A stretch of 64,000 nucleotides of DNA, from assembly GCA_028283655.1 (NCBI GenBank), contig JAPWKE010000003.1:1178001-1242000 (forward strand), given 5' to 3'. Source of the DNA: Acidobacteriaceae bacterium (GTDB lineage: Bacteria > Acidobacteriota > Terriglobia > Terriglobales > Acidobacteriaceae). The translations under genes were made by a program, and so were the position numbers. The notes beneath the pieces were generated by a model. The model did not search any database, was not told the origin of the DNA, and saw only the letters and a program-made list of their open reading frames with translations. Positions 55,118 to 62,073 of this stretch are shown here, piece by piece (the first letter of the stretch is position 1; each line of letters starts with the position of its first letter).

Positions 55118-55302
55118 TATTGAACCTCGCTGATGTCGTAGATCTTGGCACGCACCTGCTCGACGAGCGATGCAGGTACTTCGTTTATTCCATGATCCGC
55201 AGCAGCATGAGCAGCTACCTGTTGGAAGATCCCTTTTTCATCCGCCGCTGTAAATACCGACGTACACCCAGGAACAACATCGCCGCATGTGAAACGTTTC
55301 AT
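55117..55302 (-). CDS. DUF1059 family small protein (61 residues)
   Basis: Start ATG 55302 (AGAGGGC upstream). The sequence MKRFTCGDVVPGCTSVFTAA with two Cys (CGDxxPGC) and the AAHAAADHG segment are DUF1059 hallmarks; members may bind a metal. Its stop overlaps the start of the EAL gene, so they are translationally coupled. No function is established; the coupling suggests a regulator or sensor of the phosphodiesterase. Confidence 0.85.
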   Translation of the reverse strand: MKRFTCGDVVPGCTSVFTAADEKGIFQQVAAHAAADHGINEVPASLVEQVRAKIYDISEVQ

Positions 55303-55424
55303 GATTAGCCCTCTTCCACTACAGGTAACAGTACCTAAGTGACGATAGTGCATCTTTGTCCGAGTTGCGATGCCCAAAATGTGGCATGCGAAACGGTAGA
55401 TGTACTAGAGGAATAAGGCAACCA

Positions 55425-56270
55425 TTAATTGCGAACGGCGTTGTCGACCGGCACGGATACAACCTCTGCCTTGGTGCCATTGCGCGTTGCGAACATCAGC
55501 AGAGCTCCGACAACCACGCTGCCCAGTGCTGCGACCTGCGCATTGGACATACCGAGATAGAGGCGGGGGTTGATGCGCTCGAACTCCACCAGGAAGCGGC
55601 CGACGCCCGTGAGCAGAAGGTATTCTCCGGTGAGGAAGCCGAGCGGAACCGGCTTGCTGCCGCGCTTCCAAAGCCACAGACCCAGGACAACGGCGAAGAG
55701 GAACTCATAGATCGGCGTGGGTTGAACGAGCTTGTCCGTTGGGACCAGCGCGTCCGGACGCATATGGACACCCCACGGCAGCGTCGTTGGCTTCCCGTAG
55801 TCACCATCGCCTGAGGTCAGGCAGCCGATGCGGCCGACGCCATAACCGATGGCGGCAGCAGGTGCAGCGAGATCAAGCATCCGCAGAGCAGCACGGCCAC
55901 CGCGCAAACCATTCGGGCGCACAGCCACACCTTGCCAGACCAGCACGGCGATAGCAGCCAAAAGGCCGCCAAACCAGGCGAATCCAGCTTGAAACCAGTG
56001 CAGGAAGCCCAGGAAAACGTTGCCGCCGGCGCGCACAGTCTCTGCATGCAAAGCAGGGCCGATCATCGACGGATTCTGCAGTTCGTGCCACGCCTTCGCG
56101 CCAATGATTCCGGCGACGACCGCAAATGCGACGATGTTCAACGCATCGGCGTCGATACCATTGCGGACGAAGTTGCGATGGAGAACCCAGGTGGCGCAGA
56201 CAGCCGCCAGCCACAGCAGAAGACCGAAGGTTCCCAGGTGGAAGGAACCGATATTGATGAACGGATACAT
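55425..56270 (-). CDS. lgt: Prolipoprotein diacylglyceryl transferase
   Basis: 281 residues from ATG 56270 (MYPFINIGSFHLGTFGLLLW). Seven membrane helices with the Lgt signature region GYGVGRIGCLTSGDGDYG, where Arg of GRIG is the essential residue and the usual Asn is Cys; FTGEY-like and GRFLVEFERINPR near the C-terminus match. It transfers diacylglycerol from phosphatidylglycerol to lipobox Cys residues, for example those in Pal and the propeller lipoprotein of this window. It diverges from hpt. Confidence 0.93.
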   Translation of the reverse strand: MYPFINIGSFHLGTFGLLLWLAAVCATWVLHRNFVRNGIDADALNIVAFAVVAGIIGAKAWHELQNPSMIGPALHAETVRAGGNVFLGFLHWFQAGFAWFGGLLAAIAVLVWQGVAVRPNGLRGGRAALRMLDLAAPAAAIGYGVGRIGCLTSGDGDYGKPTTLPWGVHMRPDALVPTDKLVQPTPIYEFLFAVVLGLWLWKRGSKPVPLGFLTGEYLLLTGVGRFLVEFERINPRLYLGMSNAQVAALGSVVVGALLMFATRNGTKAEVVSVPVDNAVRN

Positions 56271-56378
56271 ATCGTCTTTGAGTATAGGGGCAGCTCCTGT
56301 TGCGAAACACTGCAACGGAGATCGAACGGAGCTGCATTTTCCTCAGCATGGGGCCTCAGGTTGAGCTACCCTCTCCAC

Positions 56379-56942
56379 ATGGCTTCTGCAGTGCCCGAAT
56401 TTGTCAACCCTGAAACCATGGATATCCTCTTTTCCCGCGAAGAGATTGCCGCACGCGTCAAAGCGATCGGCGACCAGATTTCGCAGGAGTATGCTGGCCA
56501 ATCCATTGTCCTGATCGGCGTCCTTAAAGGCGCAGCGATCTTCCTTGCCGACCTTGCTCGTTCCATCAAGGTCGATAACACCTTCGATTTTGTCGCTGTC
56601 TCCAGCTACGGCCGCGCGCGCGTCTCGTCCGGCGCCGTCAAGCTGATCAAAGATCTCGACAATCCGATCGAAGGAAAGCACGTCATCATCGTCGAAGACA
56701 TTCTCGACACCGGTCTCACGCTCAGCTTCCTGCGCCAGATGATGCTTCAGCACAAGCCTGCTTCGCTGAAGATCGCTACCTGCCTGGACAAGCCCGAACG
56801 CCGCCTGGTGCCGATCGAAGCCGACTTTGTTTGCTTCTCAATCCCTAACCGCTTCGTTATCGGCTACGGCATGGACTTTGCCGAACGCTACCGTGGCGTG
56901 GAAGATATCCGCATCATGCCGGAGAATCCTCCGGGACACTAA
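56379..56942 (+). CDS. hpt: Hypoxanthine phosphoribosyltransferase
   Basis: 187 residues from ATG 56379. PRPP-binding motif VIIVEDILDTGLTLSFL; LIGVLKGAAIFLADLAR and FDFVAVSSYG cover the purine and pyrophosphate loops; RFVIGYGMDFAERYRG is the C-terminal hallmark. Salvages hypoxanthine and guanine to IMP and GMP. A strong terminator follows. Confidence 0.96.
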   Translation: MASAVPEFVNPETMDILFSREEIAARVKAIGDQISQEYAGQSIVLIGVLKGAAIFLADLARSIKVDNTFDFVAVSSYGRARVSSGAVKLIKDLDNPIEGKHVIIVEDILDTGLTLSFLRQMMLQHKPASLKIATCLDKPERRLVPIEADFVCFSIPNRFVIGYGMDFAERYRGVEDIRIMPENPPGH

Positions 56943-56956
56943 ATTGCCGTAGAACG

Positions 56957-56991
56957 AAGCGTGCGACTCACCTTGAGTCGCACGCTTTTTT
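56957..56991 (+). terminator. Intrinsic terminator after hpt
   Basis: AAGCGTGCGACTC and its complement with a five-base loop, followed by a T6 run (56986-56991). Confidence 0.9.
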
Positions 56992-57068
56992 CGTTTGGGC
57001 CAACAGCTTCTCCCCTGTTTCAGCAGCAAAGAGTGTCTCAACCGGTAGCGGGGTTACGATAGAAAGAC

Positions 57069-58370
57069 ATGTCTTCCTCGAATGAACCGTTGACCAAAGT
57101 TATTGCGCCTGCGCGGAGTTTGCGCGGCTCGTTGTTGTTGCCCGGCGATAAGTCCATTTCGCACCGCTATGCGATGCTCGCGGGCTTTGCTGAGGGTACG
57201 TCCAAGATCTCGAACTTCTCCACGGGCGCCGATCCCCACAGCTCGCTGAACTGCATGGCCGCGCTGGGTGCGACGGTGTCGGTTCTGAAGAACGAAGTGG
57301 AAGTGACGGGTGTGGCGGGCAAGTTCCTGCAGCCTCGGCAGCCGCTTGATTGCGGCAACTCCGGATCGACGATGCGTATGCTCGCCGGACTGGTTGCGGC
57401 ACAACCGGGCGATTACACCTTCATCGGCGATGATTCGCTGACCATCCGCCCGATGGAGCGCATTCGCAAGCCGCTGGAGTTGATGGGCGCGAAGATCGAC
57501 CTCACCGACGGTCACGCTCCGATGACGATTCACGGCGCAACTCTGAAGGCCCTGGACTTTGAATCGCCTATCGCGAGCGCCCAGGTAAAAACTGCGGTGT
57601 TGTTTGCCGGACTGCAGGCAGAGGGCGTGACCTCTATCGCCGAAGCGGTTCGCACACGCGACCACTCCGAGCATGCTCTGCGGGCGTTTGGCGCAGAGCT
57701 GGAGCGGGTTGATGGTCGTCTGCGGATTCGCGGCGGACAGAAGCTGAAGGCCGTCGATGCAAAGGTTCCGGGCGATATGTCTTCCGCTGCGTTCTTTCTC
57801 TGCGCAGCCCTGCTGTTTGAGGACTCCAATCTCGTGCTCGATGCCGTTGGGATGAATCCCACGCGCGCGACGCTGCTGGATGTGATTGCGGCGATGGGTG
57901 GGACGGTGAAGGTGCTCGAAGTGGAAGAGCAGCTTGGCGAGATGGTTGGAACGATTCAAGTGAACCGCGGCCGTACGCTCAAGGGAACGGACATCAGCGG
58001 CGGCCTTGCGGCTTCGCTGATCGACGAGATTCCTGCGCTCGCAGCGATCGCACCTTACACGGACACGGGCATGAAGATTCGCGATGCCAAGGAGCTGCGT
58101 GTGAAGGAGTCTGACCGTATCGCGCTGGTCGTCAAAAACCTGCGTGCGATGGGCGCGGAAGTGGTGGAACATGAGGACGGGATGGACATCCCCGGCGGCC
58201 AGAAGCTGCGCGGCGGAGTGATCGATTCAGGCCTCGACCACCGCATCACGATGGCGTTTTCTATCGCGGCACTGCGTGCGGAGGGTGAAACGGAGATTCG
58301 CGGAGCTGAAGCCGCAGCGGTTTCGTTCCCCGAGTTCTTTACCTATTTGGATGAACTTGCTGTTCGCTAA
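57069..58370 (+). CDS. aroA: 3-phosphoshikimate 1-carboxyvinyltransferase (EPSP synthase)
   Basis: 433 residues. LPGDKSISHRYAMLAG, DCGNSGSTMRMLAGLVAA, ASAQVKTAVLFAGLQA and the catalytic-base Asp region SLIDEIPALAAIAPY followed by LRVKESDRIALVVKNLRAMG are all in place. The PGDKSISHR and ASAQVK forms resemble class II enzymes rather than the E. coli class. It joins shikimate 3-phosphate and PEP in the shikimate pathway. It stands alone, between the hpt terminator and the convergent bifunctional-nuclease gene. Confidence 0.97.
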   Translation: MSSSNEPLTKVIAPARSLRGSLLLPGDKSISHRYAMLAGFAEGTSKISNFSTGADPHSSLNCMAALGATVSVLKNEVEVTGVAGKFLQPRQPLDCGNSGSTMRMLAGLVAAQPGDYTFIGDDSLTIRPMERIRKPLELMGAKIDLTDGHAPMTIHGATLKALDFESPIASAQVKTAVLFAGLQAEGVTSIAEAVRTRDHSEHALRAFGAELERVDGRLRIRGGQKLKAVDAKVPGDMSSAAFFLCAALLFEDSNLVLDAVGMNPTRATLLDVIAAMGGTVKVLEVEEQLGEMVGTIQVNRGRTLKGTDISGGLAASLIDEIPALAAIAPYTDTGMKIRDAKELRVKESDRIALVVKNLRAMGAEVVEHEDGMDIPGGQKLRGGVIDSGLDHRITMAFSIAALRAEGETEIRGAEAAAVSFPEFFTYLDELAVR

Positions 58371-58405
58371 CGCGAACTCTGAAACGATTCACGAGCTCGG
58401 TCCGA

Positions 58406-58945
58406 TTACATCTTGTAATCGCCGAGCTCGTCGTCGTTAAGGTCTTCGAGCCAGCGGCGAACGTCTTCCGGAGACTGCACTCCGAGAGCGTTGTCTGCAG
58501 CCTGTCGCGCATGGTCCATTACGGATTTGCTGACGAAGATCGGGCAGTCTGCGCGGAGGGCCAGAGCGATCGCGTCTGAAGGCCTCGCGTCTACGGCGAT
58601 AGGGTCTCCTGCCTGCTCCATCCACACGGTGGCATAGAAAGTATCGTCGCGAAGGTCCGCCACGACGACGCGCGTGACGCGGGCGTTGAGCCCCGCGATG
58701 GTGCTGCGCAGGAGATCATGCGTCATTGGTCGAGGCATGGTGGCCTTCTCGATCTCGATCGCGATGGCGTTTGCTTCGAGCAGGCCGACCCAGATGGGCA
58801 GCACCGTCTCGCCCGCAAGGTCGTTCAGCACCACGATGGGCATTTTGGAAGACGGATCCATCATGAGGCCACGGATACGAACTTCCACTTCCAGTTCGTC
58901 GGCGACGACGCTTTCAGACTCGGGTTTGAAGCCGGGAAGATGCAT
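58406..58945 (-). CDS. Bifunctional nuclease family protein (BFN/DUF151)
   Basis: 179 residues. The family core is clear: VRIRGLMMDPSSKMPIVVL, LPIWVGLLEANAIAIEIEK, PRPMTHDLL, FYATVWMEQAG and DARPSDAIALALRADCPIFV. The C-terminal tail is acidic (EDLNDDELGDYKM). Plant and algal members have DNase and RNase activity; the bacterial role is unproven. It is 29 bases downstream of miaB on the same strand, so likely cotranscribed. Confidence 0.93.
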   Translation of the reverse strand: MHLPGFKPESESVVADELEVEVRIRGLMMDPSSKMPIVVLNDLAGETVLPIWVGLLEANAIAIEIEKATMPRPMTHDLLRSTIAGLNARVTRVVVADLRDDTFYATVWMEQAGDPIAVDARPSDAIALALRADCPIFVSKSVMDHARQAADNALGVQSPEDVRRWLEDLNDDELGDYKM

Positions 58946-58974
58946 GGCGCTTAGTTTACGCCCATCCGGTGTGG

Positions 58975-60351
58975 CTATTGAACGACCGTGACGCGCGCAT
59001 TGAGCGCCTGCTGGGCAAGCAGCGACGAGGAGGGCGCAACGGCCTGCGAGACGGCTTCGCCAGCGAGCGAGCTGGGAAAGATCTGCGTGATGCGAACGTC
59101 GATGTAGCTTCCGATGGGCGGGACGGTGTCGCAGGTGAAGTTGATGGTCTTGTTCTGCATGGAACGACCGGTCACCTGGCCTCGAGGGTTGAGCCCTTGT
59201 TCGACCATGACGCGCTCGATGGTGTCCATGTGGCGTGCGTAGTGCTCACGCTGGATCTCGCGCTGGCGCTGGTTCAGGATCGCGAGACGCTGGATTTTGA
59301 CTTCCTCCGCGATGGAGTCGTGCATGTGAATCGCAGGCGTGTTGGGGCGCGGCGAGTACTTGAAGCCGAAGATGCCGTCGTACTTCACGGCTTCGAGCAG
59401 GGTGATGGTGTCTTCGAAGTCTGCGTCGGTCTCGCCGGGGAAACCGACGATGATGTCAGAGGTGAGCGACATATCGCGCTTCGCGTTGTGCGCCCAGGAG
59501 ATGCGCTCGAGGTACCAGTCGCGCGTGTACTCGCGCTGCATGGCGCGCAGCACGTTCGTCGAACCCGATTGCACAGGGAGATGGATGTGGTTGCAGAGCG
59601 ACGGTGTCGCGTCGATGGCGTCGACGATGTCTTTGGTGAAGTCCCGCGGGTGCGAGGTGGTGAAGCGGACGCGCTCGATGCCGTTGATCTCGCCTACTGC
59701 GACGAGGAGCTCGGCGAAGCTGCGCTTGCTGCTGGGGTCCTGGTAGCTGTTTACGTTCTGGCCGAGGAGCTGGATTTCCGTGTAGCCGAGACCGGCGATG
59801 CGTTGCGCTTCTGCGAGCACAGAGGCCGAGGTGCGCGAGCGCTCCTTGCCACGCGTGTACGGAACGACGCAGTAGGCGCAGAACTTGTCGCAGCCTTCGA
59901 TGATGGTGATGTAGCCGCGATGCGGGTTCGAGCGAGCGGTGAACTCGGTGTCGAAGGTCTCGTCGGTCTGACGGTCGTCAAGGCCGGTGATGCGGGTCTC
60001 GCCTGCTTCCAGGCGGGCGAGCATGTCGGGCAGATTGCGGTACGAGGCTGAGCCGGCAACGAGCGAGACGTAGGGCGCGCGCTCGAAGATCTTGTGGCCT
60101 TCCTGCTGGGCTACGCAGCCGATGACGGCGAACTTCTTGCCTTCGCCCTGCATGCGCTTGTACTCGTTCAGGCGATGAAAGACCTTCTGCTCGGCTTTGT
60201 CGCGGATCGAGCAGGTGTTGTAGAGGATGAGACCGGCGTCGGTCTCATCGGTGACACGCTGATAGCCTTCGCGCTCGAGTGTGCCGACGACTTTTTCGGA
60301 GTCGTGCGCGTTCATCTGGCAGCCAAAGGTTTCGATGTAGAAGGTCTTCAT
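58975..60351 (-). CDS. miaB: tRNA-2-methylthio-N6-dimethylallyladenosine synthase MiaB
   Basis: 458 residues from ATG 60351. N-terminal MTTase domain with three cluster cysteines (TFGCQMNAHDSE, NTCSIRDKAE, VIGCVAQQEG), radical SAM motif EGCDKFCAYCVVPYTRG, further LGQNVNSY, HLPVQSGSTNVLRAMQR and DIIVGFPGETD, then a C-terminal TRAM domain. It adds methylthio to i6A37 in tRNA. It is followed closely by the bifunctional nuclease gene. Confidence 0.97.
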   Translation of the reverse strand: MKTFYIETFGCQMNAHDSEKVVGTLEREGYQRVTDETDAGLILYNTCSIRDKAEQKVFHRLNEYKRMQGEGKKFAVIGCVAQQEGHKIFERAPYVSLVAGSASYRNLPDMLARLEAGETRITGLDDRQTDETFDTEFTARSNPHRGYITIIEGCDKFCAYCVVPYTRGKERSRTSASVLAEAQRIAGLGYTEIQLLGQNVNSYQDPSSKRSFAELLVAVGEINGIERVRFTTSHPRDFTKDIVDAIDATPSLCNHIHLPVQSGSTNVLRAMQREYTRDWYLERISWAHNAKRDMSLTSDIIVGFPGETDADFEDTITLLEAVKYDGIFGFKYSPRPNTPAIHMHDSIAEEVKIQRLAILNQRQREIQREHYARHMDTIERVMVEQGLNPRGQVTGRSMQNKTINFTCDTVPPIGSYIDVRITQIFPSSLAGEAVSQAVAPSSSLLAQQALNARVTVVQ

Positions 60352-60493
60352 GAGAGTCTCTGCCCCTCCCCGCATGTTTGCGCTATGTTCAGAGCGCGGC
60401 GGGTTTCAGTCTGGAATTCAAAGCGGTCTGCGCTGGCAGTTTCCAGACGAGAGTCCAACCTTGATTTTAGCTGAGGCGAGAGCTTGATCGAGG

Positions 60494-60706
60494 CTATTTG
60501 CCGGGATAAAGCATGTCCTTGATGGCCTGACGGCGGGCGGCGTCGGCTTCGCGCTTGCCTTCGAAGGACGAAGCACCGGCAACACTGCCCTTATCGTCGT
60601 CCTCCGGTTCGTTGCACTGGATGCAGCGGTTGGCGTAACCGGGATGGTTAGGGCGGAGCTCGAACTCTTCTTCGCAGACGGTGCAGGTACGTTTCGGGAA
60701 TGCCAT
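60494..60706 (-). CDS. Small zinc-ribbon protein (70 residues)
   Basis: Start ATG 60706; a longer frame from 60763 would overlap the stop of the upstream gene. Two CxxC knuckles: CTVCEEEFELRPN and RCIQCNEPE, then a charged helix ending in IKDMLYPGK. Probably a zinc-binding protein; it could regulate or accompany translation or RNA factors, no evidence. It starts 8 bases after the alginate-lyase-like gene stop and precedes miaB by 142 bases. Confidence 0.75.
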   Translation of the reverse strand: MAFPKRTCTVCEEEFELRPNHPGYANRCIQCNEPEDDDKGSVAGASSFEGKREADAARRQAIKDMLYPGK

Positions 60707-60714
60707 GACGGGGT

Positions 60715-61929
60715 TTATTTTACCCGCGAGGACAGGCTTTGGGGAGAGGGCTTGTTCACCCAAAGCAGAGGCTGGCGGATGGGAAAGTTGCGGACGATCT
60801 CCGGCACGGTCGGCTGTGGGTTGAGGGTCTTCCAGAGGCGGAGGTACTCGCGTTTCTGGAGGGCGAGGCCTGCGAAGAGCAGAGCAGGTTGGCGGTTGGG
60901 AAGATCGTCAAAGAACTCGACGTCTTTGGCGAAGGGCCACCTGGATTTGTCGCGAATAAACGGCTCCATGAACGCCACCGCTTTGGCGATGCCGCGACCG
61001 TCGGGGGTCTCAAAGCGCCACAGATTATCGGTGGGTGTGGAGCAGAGCTGGCAGATGGTGCTGAGGACGTCGAGGTCAAAGAGCGCGTAGCTGTAGGGCT
61101 TGGTCCGGGCGAGTTCGAGCGGTAGTCGGCCGTCAGGGGCGATCTGGTCTGGAACGAGCACGCTGCGGAAGCGCTCGCGGCACCAGGCGAGGCGTTGCTC
61201 GTCGGCTATGAGTTGCGAGAAGGCCGCATACTGCGCGATCCAGCAGGAGCCGTGGTTGTTTTTCTGATCGCGCTCGTCCTGTCCGTTTTTTGAGGTGGAC
61301 ATCCAGGTCAGGTAGTCAGCAAACCAGCTGTGAATGCTGGCGATGTCTGCGGACGACAGCGCGCCAGAGTTGGTAAGGAACTGCGTGGCGCGAGCGACTT
61401 CGACGAGGTGCAGGGTGTCAATAATGCCGATACCGCGGCCGGGGGTTACGCCGCGAATCGCCTGGGCGTACTGCAGGTTCGGGTTCATGCGCGTGGCGGG
61501 AGAAACAAACCATGCACGAAGATGTGCGGCTGCTTTTTCGGCGTAGCGCTTGTCCTTCGTCAGCAGCCAGGCGGAGGTGAGAGCGGGCATCTGCACACTG
61601 AAGCGGAGCAGGAGTTCGCGGTGGCCTGTGAAGTTGTCCGGGTTTGAGAAGCCGTCGCGGCGGATGTAGGGGCCGTCGGGATTCCTGGGATCGGGCCACC
61701 AGTAGTCGCCTTCGGAGAAGAAGTCATGCGGGCCACCGGTGGAGCGTGGCGACGAGGCTGCCGTGACGGTGCGGGGTTCTTCGAGAAGGTATTTGTTCGC
61801 TGCAGCGAGGACCCATTTGCGATCGAGAGAGGCAACGTCAACAGTTGCGTGGCGCGGAGAGGCCGATGCTCCTACAGAGCAAAGCCAGGCGGTAGAGCCG
61901 AGAGCGAAACAGAAGTGGCGGCGGTCCAT
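60715..61929 (-). CDS. Tat-exported alginate lyase family (PF05426-type) protein
   Basis: 404 residues from ATG 61929. The N-terminus MDRRHFCFALGSTAWLCSVG is a Tat-type signal. The (alpha/alpha) toroid family marks are visible: FFSEGDYWWPDPRNPDGPY, NPNLQYAQAIRGVTPGRGIG, the catalytic NNHG-type KNNHGSCWIAQYAAF, and LELARTKPYSYALFDLDVL. It probably depolymerises a uronic-acid-containing glycan. It diverges from the GH2 gene, so the two may work on the same substrate. Confidence 0.88.
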   Translation of the reverse strand: MDRRHFCFALGSTAWLCSVGASASPRHATVDVASLDRKWVLAAANKYLLEEPRTVTAASSPRSTGGPHDFFSEGDYWWPDPRNPDGPYIRRDGFSNPDNFTGHRELLLRFSVQMPALTSAWLLTKDKRYAEKAAAHLRAWFVSPATRMNPNLQYAQAIRGVTPGRGIGIIDTLHLVEVARATQFLTNSGALSSADIASIHSWFADYLTWMSTSKNGQDERDQKNNHGSCWIAQYAAFSQLIADEQRLAWCRERFRSVLVPDQIAPDGRLPLELARTKPYSYALFDLDVLSTICQLCSTPTDNLWRFETPDGRGIAKAVAFMEPFIRDKSRWPFAKDVEFFDDLPNRQPALLFAGLALQKREYLRLWKTLNPQPTVPEIVRNFPIRQPLLWVNKPSPQSLSSRVK

Positions 61930-61967
61930 GAAACCCCTCAAAGCGAGCAGCTATCGATCAAACAAAC

Positions 61968-62003
61968 AAACGAAGTGTACGGTATGCTTGCCCGCGTTCG
62001 TTT
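61968..62003. promoter_or_regulatory. Inverted repeat AAACGAA...TTCGTTT between the PL and GH2 genes
   Basis: Seven-base arms (61968-61974 and 61997-62003) separated by 22 bases, lying midway between the two divergent starts (61929 and 62074). A shared regulator could bind here, but the arms are short. Confidence 0.4.
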
Positions 62004-62073
62004 TTATGACAAAAAGACGATGCCAACTGATGAAAAGCGCTTCAACGCGATATTTTGAAGTGCGAGGAGTGAA

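Noticed and set aside
57069-58370. Interpretation of the aroA product as a herbicide-tolerant enzyme
   Set aside because: It resembles class II in motifs, but tolerance cannot be inferred from the sequence alone.
58380-58440. Hairpin between aroA and the bifunctional nuclease gene as a terminator
   Set aside because: The repeat overlaps the last codons of the minus-strand gene and is imperfect; no T run.
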